Numbered from the stretch's first letter, positions 46,591 to 58,099 are shown. The stretch: 64,000 nt of DNA from Patella vulgata (GCF_932274485.2 NC_065883.2:40642539-40706538); one strand, 5' to 3'. Notes: generated by a model from the sequence alone, not told the origin. Made by a program: numbers and translations.

Positions 46591-47550
46591 ACGTTTTTTT
46601 AAATCGGATAAAAATTATGACCTTGTCCACAAGCTAAGAACGCGATTTTTCGTACAATCAGGGGCCATAATTCAGGAATTTACGTTCCCATATGCACGTA
46701 TATCGAAAGGAACCAAAATCTTTGGAATATAAGCATACATTTCAAGTTTAAACCAAATCGGACAAAAATTGTGACATCTACAGTGTTCACAAGCTAAAAA
46801 TGTGATTTTTTGTACAATCAGGGGCCATAATCCATGAAGTTACAGTCAGATACATGCCAATATCAAAAGGAACTGAGATCTTAGGGTGATAAGCCTATAT
46901 TTCAAGTTTCATTGAAATCGGATAAAAATTGTGACCTGTAGACTGTTCACAAACAATTGTGGGCGGACGGACGTCTGGACAAGGGCGACGACAATATTTG
47001 TCCACATGAAAATGAAGGCGTATAAAAAGATTAGATAATAGTGCGTTCACAAGAAATTGCGGATGACAGATGGATGAAGGCAATATATATATACGCCCAC
47101 ATTTTGCTCGAGATGGATAGGGAACAAGCTAAAAAAATAGGCACGATCTTTTGTACAATCTGGGGCCATATTCCAAGAAGTTATGGCCTGAATGTGCGAA
47201 TATTGAAATGGATTGAGATCTTTGGGAAATAAAGATATATTTTAAGTTTCATCAAAATCAGACAAATATTGTGACTTCTAGAGGGTCCACAACCTTGGTA
47301 TTACATACATAGGGTGTAACAGTGATAAAAGTTGTGACCTCTAGCTAGAGTGTCCACAAAGATTTTTCAAAGAGATCAATAGGCTTCTTCGTCTCATGAC
47401 CTTAAACACTGTGTATAAATTTAAAGTCAATCGGATTATAACTTTAGCCTCTAGAGCGTCCACAAGCAATTATGCACTTCGGACCGACAGATGGACACAA
47501 CGACAATATACGACCATATTTCAATCGGATTAAAATTGTGACCTCTGGAC
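46591..47550 (+). mobile_element. Pearl-like B element, then mixed B and C fragments
   Basis: B sequence ends at about 47,022 with a GGACGGACGTCTGGAC tract and ATGAAGGCGTATAAAA. A second short B-like copy (ATACGCCCACATTTTGCTCG at 47,092) passes at about 47,340 into family C (CTTAAACACTGTGTATAAAT), an example of chimaeric pearl elements. It is then interrupted by the hAT element. Confidence 0.6.
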
Positions 47551-48946
47551 CAGTGATGGGATTTCGCCCATATATTCCGGACATGTCCGACGCTGTTTTC
47601 CAAACTACTTAATCTGCCATGATTAACAGACTTAATCCTTTGTCGGACAATTCATCAATCCAATCCTAAACAGAAGTCATTGCTTCTCCTTTGTCGGACT
47701 TGTATCAATCCAATAAGAGTGATTATAAACTTAATCTACGTGATTAATCCGTGATTTCTCCATTGTCGGACATTTCAATCTCCTTGATGTTGGCTGACAA
47801 CTCGATGGAATTAGTCACATACACATAGCCTAATATAGCATATAACACCCCAAATCAATATACATTGTATCCGATAACCTGTCTGTGATATTTCTTAGGT
47901 GAAAGCCGAAGTAATAGTACAATAACTGAAATGAAAGTAGAAATCTTGCGAGAAACATGAAATTAAGAAATGTGAATGTGCCGAATCTCATACGTCTGAT
48001 GACGGAGAACAGATTCTATTTTGATTGCATATTCTTGGATCTATGGGGTTTATGTTTTTAAATAAATAAAACACACGCTAAGGAATGTTGACGAATATTT
48101 CGATTGGAATAATGTAAGTAGTTAATTGTTTTAGACGATAGGGTATGCTAGGATCGAATACGATTATTTCGCACTTGGTGTCACTCGCTCATTGTGGTAG
48201 AGCGACGTTTACTGTCAAATAAATTTCGGGATGTCTTTTTTTTTACCTTTCGTATATCAGTCGAAACAGATTATAAGACGAAAGCCGGTCTTCTGCTGAA
48301 AAATGTATCGATTTATGACCCGAAAAATACAGTAATTTTGGAGGAATTTGAAACAGGTACGGATCGGCAGTAGTCGGCACACTTCCATTCTATGGTACTA
48401 CGATGTCACATAATTTTGTATGAATTTGAATATTTTGTTGACACATGATTCTTAATTGTGGTTTGAAAACGCCTGCTTAAAGATACATTATGGGAGATAA
48501 GATAAAGAGATGGCAGTTCTCGCTATAATAGTTAAAAATTAGATAGTGTAAAGGTAATTTGCTGAAAATTTCAGTCAAATTGATCCACTATGAGCCAAGA
48601 ACATTTTTGCATAGTCTCGGTCATAATTACTAAAATCATTAATATAAACAGCATAGTCTCGATTATCCACTGTTTTGATTTAATTATCAATGGCCGTTAA
48701 GCGGCATATAGGAATCTAATCCAGCCAACATCGAAGGCTAGCCTTGACATCGAGAGTTTATTATGGTCTGGATAAGTTAATTAATGTCTAATTGATAATT
48801 TAGATAACATTTCAGACCTAAAGAAAGACTTGTAATAAGCAGATTTTGCTCTTGCATACTGCATGTTTAAATAATAAGAGTTATGCCCCTTTATTTTCCG
48901 GGGGGGGGGGGATGTCCGACAAGAAAAATTTGGAATCCCATCACTG
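47551..48946. mobile_element. Non-autonomous hAT-type element, 1,396 bp
   Basis: Termini CAGTGATGGGATT and inverted AATCCCATCACTG are perfect over 13 bp. They are flanked by CTCTGGAC (47,543-47,550) and CTCTGGAG (48,947-48,954), an 8-bp duplication with one difference, as in hAT transposons. The host is a pearl B repeat whose GACCTCTAGAGGGTCC resumes afterwards. Subterminal GTCCGAC or its inverse recurs (47,586; 47,641; 47,694; 47,764; 48,914), possible transposase sites. No transposase frame. Confidence 0.82.
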
Positions 48947-48954
48947 CTCTGGAG

Positions 48955-49317
48955 AGTCCACAACCTTGATATACCATTTATTTACACTATTCGCGTACAA
49001 AGGGCAGCCATTTTGTCTGGCAGTTTTGGTCTAATTTTCACGAAATTCGAACTCAACCGTCATTTGGGTGTAACGTTGATATATTCAAACAGTATTTTAA
49101 ATCGAATAATAATTGTGACCTCTAGAGGGACTACAAGCTAAAAATGTGATTTTTCGTACAATCAGGGGCCATAATCCATAAAGTTTCGATCCGATACATG
49201 CCAAGTTTCATCAAAATCAGATAAGAATTGTGACCTGTAGAGTGTCCACAAACAATTATGGACGGACAGACAGGGGCGGCGACAATATACGTCCACACGA
49301 AAATGTGGACGTATAAA
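48955..49317 (+). mobile_element. Pearl-like family B 3' part
   Basis: Continuation of the B element after the hAT insertion, ending GGACGGACAGACAGG, CCACACGAAAATGTGG, ACGTATAAAA. Confidence 0.7.
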
Positions 49318-49500
49318 AAAACTGCAGTCTCTATCGCGTAAAGGTCAATAGGGTTCGTCCTTTAATGACCATAATGCTTCACACCAAATTTGAAAAGCAT
49401 CTGTCAAAAACTGTAGCCTCTATGACGTTCACAACCCAATTGTTGATGGACAGGTGGAGTGGACAACATACCCACACAGGAATTCCGATGAACGAAATAT
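49318..49500 (+). repeat. Family H copy
   Basis: TCTATCGCGTAAAGGTCAAT, ATGCTTCACACCAAATTTG, GACGTTCACAACCCAATTG and ACATACCCACACAGG. It appears to have its own GATGGACAGG tract, so H may be another pearl-like family. Confidence 0.5.
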
Positions 49501-49797
49501 CAAATTGGTGTGGCCTTACCTTACTGTTAATGTCCAAAAGAGAACAAAAATTTAAATATTTTTATTTCAAACTTGCTGTGTATTCTTTATTTGGTTACAA
49601 ATTCAAGTTATTTACCTTGTCAGAGCTTTTTAGATTTCTTTTTTTTAAAAAAAACAACTTTATGGTATTCTTGTGAAATTTCAAAACATTGAAACATAAA
49701 AATGTTGAGAACCTTGATAAACAACTTGGACGAACAAGCTGCAGTGTTGGTTGGCATGTGGAAAAAAACAATCAACCATCAACTAATTACAACTTGC

Positions 49798-49915
49798 CTT
49801 CAAAAAACATCTGGGAGAGATGCCAACATCTGGAGATTTCTTAAAAGACCTCTTTGTAGAACCAGATCTGTCCATTATACTCACAATCCTTTCCCGTTTT
49901 ATCCATTCATCATAT
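49798..49915 (-). CDS. ARID4-like: ARID4-like exon, end of chromo-barrel
   Basis: A 118-nt exon read from 49,915 down. The acceptor is CATGTACTTTTAG; the donor is TTGAAG|gcaagt, a GC-AG donor with otherwise perfect consensus. One base completes a split codon, then 39 codons follow, ending in phase 0: YDEWIKRERIVSIMDRSG, STKRSFKKSPDV, GISPRCFLK. The chromo-barrel of ARID4A/B ends GWNVRYDEW(V/I)KAD(R/K)I followed by a basic stretch; MRG15 and MSL3 have related but different endings, so ARID4 is the best match. In-frame joining to the AT-hook exon (phase 0 to phase 0) supports one gene. This part of the chromo-barrel closes the fold that contacts histone tails. The upstream exon, which should carry GWN and end with two bases of the split codon, was not found to the right within the window. 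Only 39 residues are available, so the call rests mainly on the first eleven. Confidence 0.68.
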
Positions 49916-49929
49916 CTAAAAGTACATGA

Positions 49930-50564
49930 TACAGTTTTAACTTTAGGGTTAGGAACCACTCTTGGCGAAAATTAAAGCCTCTGAGCAACATTTGCACTTT
50001 TCAGAAAATATCAGACATCACAATATGTGTGGAAGGGATTATAGGATGTGTATATGGCTCTATTCTTTGGAACCTTAAAAGATAGGAAAATGGGTCTCAA
50101 GGAAATATTCAGGTAATATGAATCAGGCATGATTTTAGCTGTTGGAATAAAAAGCTGTAAATAATTCGCGGGGGTGTGAAGAACTTGAGACGATTACAAT
50201 ACCATAGCGAAACTATGTTACATACACAGTGACATGGCGATCTCGTTCAATCACGTGTGAATCTACGATACAGTTAATGTTTATTTCGCCAACATCTGGT
50301 TAGCAGATTTTAAAGTAATGGATAGATATTTCAAGGTGAATGAGTTACAAATTCATCAGAAAATATTTAATGATTTTTGATGATATTAGCATGTGCTTTT
50401 CATTACTTTTTTGAAACGGGGAGCTTGAATTAAGCTGTTGTCAAAAATCAGAACCAACCGCCAAAAATAAGAAAGTGACCAGACAAAGAGCTGAATTCTG
50501 CTTTAAAGTGGGAAAAATTCATGTCTGATGAATGTATATAAAGGGATTTATATTCAATTTTTAA
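49930..50564. other. Intronic, nothing recognised
   Basis: Immediately upstream of the ARID4-like exon in transcript direction. No repeat match and no further exon that I can support. Confidence 0.45.
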
Positions 50565-51100
50565 AACAAGCGGTTGCCATACAAGAGACACCAACATTTT
50601 GCAAGAGATGAATGCAGAACAGAGAATATCAATATGACTCATGCTCTCATTAGCACAATGCTTCACATCGAATTTGGTCAAGGGCTATAGAGTAGTTTTC
50701 GGGCACTAGCTCAAATTGTGGACAAAGATCAATAATTTTCGACAAGGGTTGTCGCATATTTATTCCTTTCTCGGTAATGGGAGCATTTACATGACACCGA
50801 TGTCAATTTCAAACACCTCAGACGATAACTTTTGTTGTTAGAGCATTCACACGGTTCAACAAAGTGAATCAAGGGCCATAACTTTTGAAGTTATTAACAG
50901 AAACTGCTGAAAATCAATAGGCTTGTTCGTTTTACTAATCTAAATGATGCATATAAATATAGATCTAAACATATAAATTTCAAAATGATCAGATAAAAAA
51001 TATAGTCCATAGAGTGTTCAGAAGAAATTTTGGACGATGGACGGATAGATAGAGGCGACAGCAAATATACCACCACATTTCCATGTGGGCATATATAAAA
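50565..51100 (+). mobile_element. Pearl-like element, variant head with family A body
   Basis: Head variant AAGCGGTTGCCATACAAGAG at 50,570, then family A sequence from GGTTGTCGCATATTTATTC, one to two units, a GACGGATAGATAGAGGCGAC tract, and CCACATTTCCATGTGG, GCATATATAA. Confidence 0.6.
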
Positions 51101-51169
51101 AAAAAATATACATTGTTTAATATCTTGATTATAACATCTTAATATTCCCCAGTCTACTATGTATTATGT

Positions 51170-51497
51170 AATGAAATGGGGTTTAACGTCCTACTGTTCT
51201 GCTCCTATACTGGGCTAATTAAGACGGGCATACGCCATACAGTGTGCTATTGAGGGAAATTTTGCCTGGGCAGCGGCACTATCGCCTACTCTTATATCGA
51301 ATTACAACTGCCAAGGGATCTTTTAGGTGCACGCCAATATGTACATGGGACCTCGGTTTTTCGTCCCATCCGAACGACTAGACAGCTGTCCTTGTCAGGC
51401 CCTCTGTCCTGCATCACTGACAAGGGGAAAACACGCCGGAAAATCTGGATGAACTTTCTCGGCCAATGCAGGGATCGAACACCCAACCTCCAATGTA
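51170..51497 (-). mobile_element. SINE E, copy 3 (most complete)
   Basis: From tail ATGAAATGGGGTTTAACGTC to a head containing, on the minus strand, GGTTGGGTGTTCGATCCCTG, a good pol III B box. ATGTATTA lies close to both ends and may be the target duplication. Confidence 0.65.
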
Positions 51498-51557
51498 TTA
51501 ACAAAATAATTCACAATGAATATACATGATATACACTACAACTTGGGTATGATTTAT

Positions 51558-51745
51558 GAAATGAAATGGGGTTTAAAGACCTACTGTTCTGCTCTGGGCT
51601 AATGAAGACGGGCATACGGCTTACTCTTATATCGAATTCCAACTGTCAAGTGATCTTTTACGTGTACGCCAATGTGCACACAGAGCTTCGGTTTTTAGTC
51701 CCATCCAAGCAACTAGACAGCTGTCCTTGTCAGGCCTTCTGTGGG
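51558..51745 (-). mobile_element. SINE E, copy 4
   Basis: ATGAAATGGGGTTTAAAGAC to CAGCTGTCCTTGTCAGGCC; head lost and an internal deletion after GACGGGCATAC. Confidence 0.65.
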
Positions 51746-52074
51746 TATCATTTATTTGTGCTGTTATAGCAGGAGTTTCTTTATTTAATGTTTAGTTTCA
51801 AACCATTTTTGGAAAACTGTTCAAATTCTTGAGAATCATAGAAATGCATCAAGTTATACTGATATTCTCAGTGTAGGCCTATGTCATGCAATAATATGTT
51901 CAATATATTTCGTCTCAGTGTTAAGTTTATCAGGAGGAAGTTGACACAAGAATGTTACCACATGCATTTGATGCTGAGGATAACCATCTAGGCTTTGGAC
52001 TGGAGCAAGTTATTGTTTACGCTTGTGGAATGGCTTATTGCGGGTAATTTTCTGCACAGACTAATTTAAAAATA
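51746..52074. other. Unannotated stretch
   Basis: No match found. Confidence 0.4.
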
Positions 52075-52377
52075 CACGAGCATCGCTAACACTGCAATAT
52101 ACGTCCACATTCCAACTCTGATTGATATGGTACTTTTTAAAATGAAGAGAATGAAATATGAAATGGCTGTAAAATGATCAGAGGCAAAGAAGGCTAGGCG
52201 TTTGGTTTGTTTTGCCAAATTTACAGACAAAATACTAACAAAAAAGTGGGTGTGACACTGCCCCAGGAGGTCGGGGCAAGCATCAAAATAAATAGTTGCT
52301 GTCTTTATGGTATAAGGAATAAATATGCAAAGTTCCAAGATGATCCATTCAGAATTGCAGCCTGTAGACGATAAATA
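52075..52377 (+). repeat. Family G, single unit
   Basis: Head GAGCATCGCTAACACTGC and one unit (AAAAAGTGGGTGTGACACTG, TCCAAGATGATCCATTCAG). The array form is at 62.6 kb. It abuts a pearl B head. Confidence 0.6.
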
Positions 52378-52649
52378 CAACCAGCGGCTGCCAGGCAGGA
52401 TACACCCACATTTTCGAGAGATGGATAGAAAACAAGCCAAAACGAAAGTGATTTTTCCTACAATCAAGGGCCATAATTCAGGAAATTACAATTCAATATG
52501 CGCAAATATCGAAAGGAACCAAGATCTTTGGGTTATAAACTTACATTTCAAGTTTCAACAAAATCGGATAAAAATTGTGACCTCTATAGGGTCCACAACC
52601 TTGATATACCATATTTTTACGCTACTTGAGAACGAAGGGCGGCCATTTT
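52378..52649 (+). mobile_element. Pearl-like family B 5' part
   Basis: CAACCAGCGGCTGCCAGGCA, then ACACCCACATTTTCGAG and ~250 bp of B, cut at GGCGGCCATTTT by the Tc1 element. Confidence 0.75.
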
Positions 52650-53459
52650 ACCTTGGCCTTGAGAAATCGTGTCATCACAGCAAATCAGATCAGCGCTCGT
52701 CTTCAAACAGACACTGGTGTGAGAGTGAGTGGCCAGACGATTCGGAATCGACTGCATAGGGGTCACCTTCACGCCCGACGTCCTCGCGTGATCCCTTGTT
52801 TGAGAGATCATCACATTCAGGCAAGACGTCGTTGGTGTAGGGATCGTCAACACTGGGATAATCGACGCTGGAGCAATGTGATGTTTTCAGATGAGTCAAG
52901 GTTCACTGTTGATTTTTTGGACAGACGTAGGAGGGTGTGGCGTCGTCGAAACGAGCGCTTCCAAGACGTTAACGTCATCAGACATGATCGATTTGGGGGT
53001 GGTTCTGTTATGGTGTGGGGAGGCATCACTGTTGCTGGAAGAACGGCTTTACATGTTGTTGCAGGGCGTGTTACAGGCCAGTACTACCGGGACAACATCT
53101 TGGCAGTCCATGTTGTGCCGTTTGCACGACGTCATGGCCGCCGTTTCATCTTCCAGGATGACAACGCAAGATGTCACAGGGCCAGGATCGTTACAGGTTA
53201 CCTCCAACAACAGAACATCACCACATTACCTTGGCCAGCACTGAGTCCCGACCTCTCCCCCATCGAGCATGTCTGGGACATGCTTGGACAGAGGTTATGT
53301 CAACGTCAACAACGTCCTGCCAATGTCCAAGAACTTGCTGCTGCGTTGCAACAGGAATGGGACAATCTGGACCAAAATGACCTTAGACGTCTCATTAGGA
53401 GTATGCCACGTCGGATCAATGCTTGTTTGGCAAACAGAGGAGGATTTAGCCGTTACTGA
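52650..53459 (+). CDS. Tc1-type transposase, N-terminally truncated
   Basis: Open frame of about 269 codons of Tc1 origin: the second half of the paired-like DNA-binding region (QISARLQTDTGVRVSGQTIR, NRLHRGHLHARRP), then the DDE nuclease: first Asp in MFSDESRFTV, second in FIFQDDNARCHRA, Glu in SPDLSPIEHVWD, with 34 residues between the last two (DD34E). It would cut and join transposon ends at TA sites. The full family length is about 340 residues; the first helix-turn-helix is missing because the element is truncated where it meets pearl B. Two shorter frames over it are shadows. An intact frame suggests recent activity, but without its N-terminus and left end this copy should not move. Confidence 0.9.
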   Translation, partial: TLALRNRVITANQISARLQTDTGVRVSGQTIRNRLHRGHLHARRPRVIPCLRDHHIQARRRWCRDRQHWDNRRWSNVMFSDESRFTVDFLDRRRRVWRRRNERFQDVNVIRHDRFGGGSVMVWGGITVAGRTALHVVAGRVTGQYYRDNILAVHVVPFARRHGRRFIFQDDNARCHRARIVTGYLQQQNITTLPWPALSPDLSPIEHVWDMLGQRLCQRQQRPANVQELAAALQQEWDNLDQNDLRRLIRSMPRRINACLANRGGFSRY

Positions 53460-53676
53460 CTTGGTTGTGATGCTGTGGTAACTTTGCTGTTTGACCCCGG
53501 GTATCATTTTACCCTTATAATGGTCAGTCTGTGCCTTACTTAGTCTAACGATCATTTGGAATAAATCGATGAATGTGAACTTCATTTCATTTTGTCATTT
53601 GTTTCTTCGTCAGTTTCATTAGGTGACTTTAATAACACTTAAAAATCAAATATCCCCTACTTTTTTTGAATAGTAT
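53460..53676 (+). mobile_element. Tc1 element 3' region and right TIR
   Basis: The 3' UTR runs to ATATCCCCTACTTTTTTTG followed by AATAGTATA, the right inverted terminal repeat. The left TIR is absent. Confidence 0.7.
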
Positions 53677-54127
53677 AGATGAACAGCCCAACGCAGATTC
53701 GAAACAAACAGCATTGTAATTTTATGCAAAAATACATTACCCTGTTCCCCAATCCAATTTCATTTGATTAAACTTCACATTTCATTTAGACCTTAGACAA
53801 TTACGTTTCCAACTGGTACGGAGAAGTAATTTAAATTTATTATTATCATCGGAGAGATGTTTTTGTAAATACTTTAAATCAAAATTTTGTTACTGTTATA
53901 CATATATAAAAGGACAATATTGGTGCCAGTCATTATCACATATGTGATAGAACTTGTTAAACACGTTCCAAATATTATTTTATCACTGAGATCATTGCTA
54001 CGATAGATGCGTAATCAATGTTTCAACAATCGGAAGTGACGAACGCAAAAGGAAAACACGATTTATACCTCTATATAACTGACTGGAGCGACAAGTGATA
54101 ACAGATGCATGGGCGATATTGATACAA
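53677..54127. other. Unannotated stretch
   Basis: No gene or repeat match recognised. Confidence 0.4.
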
Positions 54128-54352
54128 AAAATATTATTATAGTGCGCCCTTTCATGTAACTTAATTGTTTAGGGAGACTTTACAAAGTGACAATTTAATC
54201 ATATTAAAAAAAAAAAAATCAAGATTATGGACATGTAGTGTCTATTAAAAGCCTGTTTAAATAACAGTGTTTTAAATAGTTTGTTTTAAAGCATATAGAT
54301 ATGTACAACATCTTAAAGTAAATGGTAGGTTATTCCATAAAACAGGTACGCA
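54128..54352 (-). mobile_element. CR1-like LINE 3' end, copy L4
   Basis: Reverse complement of the L1 3' UTR and final codons (ATAGTGCGCCCTTTCATGTA, GTACAACATCTTAAAG); older than L3 by visible divergence. Confidence 0.8.
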
Positions 54353-54529
54353 TGTATCAAGAGATAGTTTGTTACTAGTTGCAGTAAATTTTACTATACA
54401 CGTTTCTGTGTATTCTATTTACATGCCATAAAAGTTTTAACCATAAATTACCTTAATTTTCATTTTGCATGATTTTTTAAGTTAGCGAAAACAGTCAATT
54501 AATAAATCTATAAACAAAATTAACAACCG

Positions 54530-55101
54530 CAATTCAGACAGCAGTCAACAAGAGTTGTAGCATATTTTTTCTATTGTCCATAATGAAACATTTATAATAC
54601 ACTAAAATCTGATTTAGAGTAACAACTTATTAAGTAATTATCAGAAAATCATTAGATTTTTTGGGCTTTCAGTTCTGCCCCATGGTAACGTTTAGTATAC
54701 GAAACATTTAATATCATGAATTTAGCTGTTCAAGTTATCAAAAGTCATTGAAAATCAATATACTTGTTTGTCTCAAGACCTTAAACTCTGTTTATCGTTC
54801 TAAAGTCAATTGGATGATAACTTTGGTCTCTAGAGCGGACACAAGATTTTTCAAAGTTATCAAGGGCCATAACGCTTGTAGTAATTATTGGAAATCTTTG
54901 AAAATCACTGGGCTTCTATGTCTTGCAACCTGAAACACTGTGTACAAATTTAAAGTCAATCGGATATTAACTTTAGCCTCTAGAGCGTCCACAAGATATT
55001 TCAAAGTGAACAAGGGCCATTAATCTGACAGTAATTATCGGAAATCGCTGCCTTAAACACTGTGTATAAATATAAAGTCAATCGGATATTAACTGTAGCT
55101 T
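54530..55101 (+). mobile_element. Pearl-like family C element, left part
   Basis: C head region (GTCAACAAGAGTTGTAGC) and about three units up to GATATTAACTGTAGCTT, where the Merlin-type element begins. It continues at 59,864. Confidence 0.75.
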
Positions 55102-55935
55102 GGCGCTATTGCACTTTCGTACCTGTACCAGTTCCCGTGGTCGTAGGCACTTGAAATTTTCAGAGGATGTTAAGGGGGACTAGCAATGACCACACACCAA
55201 ATTTCAGCCGAATCGATCAATAACTTTTAATTTTACCGACCTTTTAATTTCTAACGAGAGAGAACTTCATCCGTTTGACGCCATTTGCTTTGTTTACTAT
55301 TTAGACTCGAATAACAAGACACTAAGACGGAAACCGACACACTGCACTAGCTGCCTAACACTGCAGTTCATAAAAATTAATATAATTTTCGTATACTTTA
55401 ATTTTTGCGCGAAGCCACCATTTTCTATAAAATACTATTTGGTGTTGATCAGTGGATTGGCCTTTAGGTGTGAATATTTCCGTGACTTTGATTTTGACCT
55501 TGAGTCCAAACTTCCCATCCATATCAGGGCCTTTGCGTTTATGCTTGCCGTGGCCTTATTTCTTACTGTATTATCAAAGTTAATGTTCGAGGTGAAAGCA
55601 GAGACGACGTCCTTCAGAAAAGATAATTGGGTCAGAGTCGTAGGTCAAGGTCATGTTACAGAAAACTGAACTCAAACTTTTCAACGTCAGTTTTGGGATA
55701 TTTGACCTTGACTTAAGACCTTGACCCCGTAACCATTTTCAAAGCCCATCATCTTGGCTTGAACCATCAACGTTTACCCTGGCCCTGTCGCACACTGCTC
55801 GGTCAGAAAACGGTCAAACGCAGAGGACCCGTGTCCGAAAGGAAGTCAATGTGAAAGGTCATGGTGACCTCCACTAGTCAATGCTAACCAACCGTGACCT
55901 TGACTTCAAACTTCCCATCGATATAAGGGCCTTTG
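55102..55935 (+). repeat. Merlin-type left inverted arm
   Basis: Rich in TGACCTTGAC and AAGGTCA words. A plus-strand open frame (55,439-55,669) is mirrored in the right arm but ends where homology does and has no domain. Confidence 0.75.
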
Positions 55936-56024
55936 CGTTGTCACGTACAACCGTGTAATCGAAACCACGCCAGTTGACTCAATGACAGGCTTTATGATAC
56001 AACACGCTAACAATTCGGTGGTAT
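55936..56024 (-). mobile_element. SINE F, head fragment
   Basis: CACGTACAACCG, AATCGAAACCACGCC (B-box region) and ACTCAATGACAGGCTTTATG match the head of SINE F copies. It lies exactly at the inner border of the Merlin arm. Confidence 0.65.
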
Positions 56025-56039
56025 GGCTATACAATAATA

Positions 56040-56440
56040 TAAATATTGCATATTTGCGTTTATAATAAATATCAATTATTACCCAAAACCTTCATTAGGT
56101 GCCCACCGCTGTTTTGTTTTATCGTAGTCATACGTTATACTATAACCAACGATATAAAATACTATACCCCCCCACCCTCTGCCACAAACACGCCACCACC
56201 ACCCAATAGTAGATATTGCTATATTCTATAGCCAACGTAAATAAATATTACCCCCCCCCCCCCAACAAACACACACACCACCAACCCAGATATTACTATA
56301 TTCTATAGCCAACGTTAATAAATATTATACCCCTCCCCCAATCTCGTTGTAAACTGCAGTTGTGTTCTATCGTAGTGATTACGTTATTCTATAACCAACG
56401 TTAATTATACCCCTTCCCATTTACTAGTCATCTGGCTGGC
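56040..56440. repeat. Imperfect repeats ending in C runs
   Basis: Four diverged copies of TTCTATAGCCAACGTTAATA followed by runs of 4-14 C. Homopolymer lengths may be assembly-sensitive. Confidence 0.6.
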
Positions 56441-56654
56441 CTACACGAATTTGAGGATAAAATCGTTTAAAATGTATAAATCTGCCCCCAACCCACTGTC
56501 TTGTGGTTGACTATAGTATTAATTCTATTTCACCATATCGGATTGTATACACCTCATAACTATTGTAATAATACATATTGAGCTTTTCTTTAATAAAAAC
56601 ATATCCAATTATTCTAAAAATACACTAAACCTCGGAAATGTTTCCAAAAATCAA

Positions 56655-57075
56655 ACTATTCTAAATGAAACACATCTAACTATTCTATGAAACACATCTA
56701 GCAATTCTAAATGAAACACATTTAACTATGAAAGACACCTAACTATTCTAAATGAAAGAAACCTAACTATTTTAAATGAAACACCTAACTATTTTAAATG
56801 AAACACATCTAACTATTTTAAATGAAACACATCTAACTATTCTAAATGAAATTCGTCTATAAGCAATTCTAAATGAAACACATCTAACTATTTTAAATGA
56901 AACACGTCTACATGTATAAGCAATTCTAAATAAAACACGTCTAGAAGCATATCTATAAGCAATTCTAAATGAACACGTCTATAAGCAATTCTAAATGAAA
57001 CACATCTAACTATTCTAAATGAAAGCCACCTAAGTGAAACACATCTAACAATTCTAAATGAAACACCTCTAAGTA
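56655..57075. repeat. 24-bp minisatellite, about 18 copies
   Basis: Unit CTAACTATTCTAAATGAAAC plus ACAT, with variants containing GTCTATAAGCAATTC. The minus-strand frame across it is an artefact. Confidence 0.85.
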
Positions 57076-57198
57076 TGCTACAAATGAGGTTTAAAAAACT
57101 GAAACACATTGAATCTAAAGAACTATCATTACTAAAACATCGTTAAGCTCAATCGATCCTAACCAGTAGTCAAGATACAAAGAACAGACTATGAAATT

Positions 57199-58062
57199 TT
57201 ACACTGGGTATACATCCGTGGCGATCTGATGCCAGAATGCATGGAACGGATGATCAGTTAAGCGCTGATGCCATATAAATTCTGCCATGTATTCTGATAT
57301 GAGATCGCGATTGGTTGGACCATGCATGGCCTTGATCTTACTCTTGGCCCTCTGCCACATGGCCTCAACATGGTTAGTGGTGGTTTGGGTCACTGGGTCT
57401 ACAAAGTTCTGTGTATGGTTAACCGTTCTGTGGACATATCCCAAGTTACCCAGGTTTTTGTAGGCCCCCACATATCCGAGTGGATAATAGAACCGGGCAG
57501 AATCCACTGTTGTATAATTGGCACCAGTGTTGCTGCGTCTCTTTGGGGGACTGGTATCAAAAACCCATATTTTTGTACTGGATCATAGCCCCCAAAGATC
57601 CACTGTTCCCTAACAACTCAGCCAACGTGGTTCTTTCGCCTGGCAAATAAACTTTTGTCAATTTCCACTATTTGCCCAGGCCCGCCGAGTTGTTGAGGGT
57701 GAAATATGTGACGCATATATCACGACAAAACAGATGCCAATCCACAACAGTGTACTCTGACCCAAAGCTCCCTAGCCTTATACTGTATCTCCTCCTGCAC
57801 CCTGGACAACGCCAACATACACCATCTACTGCTCTGCCAAATAACCCTTCATTGCACTGAAGTTGGCAATTTGGACAGGCATGTTGAACAGCAAGAAGTC
57901 ATTATGCCTGCAGAAGGCAATAGCGGCAGGTGTATTTTGGAAAAATCTTCTCCCAATCTGAGTCAAATTCATCGCATCGAAATCAGCTTGACTCGGGATA
58001 TTTGCGTTAACGGCAGCCATAATGACCCTATGCTCTATTTCCGAGAACTGACGACGACTCAC
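57199..58062 (-). pseudogene. Merlin (IS1016/IS1595-like) transposase, decayed
   Basis: Read from 58,062 down: MSRRQFSEIEHRVIMAAVNA start, a zinc-ribbon-like segment (CQLQCNEGLF ... CWRCPGCRRRYSIRLGSF, near 57,760-57,850), then the DDE domain: first Asp in VEIDKSLFARRKN (about 57,660), GGYDPVQKYGFLIPV, second Asp in IIHSDMWG (about 57,480), then VNHTQNFVDPVTQTTTNHVE with the catalytic Glu (about 57,365), MWQRAKSKIK and the ending EFIWHQRL. This order is that of IS1595/ISXO2-type enzymes, the bacterial relatives of eukaryotic Merlin. The frame shifts between the start and the zinc ribbon and again after the second Asp (one G short in a G run). A stop lies after the first Asp, and the spacer between ribbon and first Asp is too short. 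It is inactive. Confidence 0.85.
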
Positions 58063-58099
58063 AGGCGTCGGGCCTATTTACAGAGTAACGCCAGTTGAC

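Noticed and set aside
49702-49929. Plus-strand frame over the ARID4-like exon
   Set aside because: Antisense shadow; the minus strand has the splice sites and the YDEWIKRERI motif.
52690-53585. Several open frames overlapping the Tc1 transposase
   Set aside because: Other-frame shadows of a GC-richer coding sequence.
56888-57109. Minus-strand frame with repeated SFRIVRCVS
   Set aside because: Translation of the 24-bp minisatellite.
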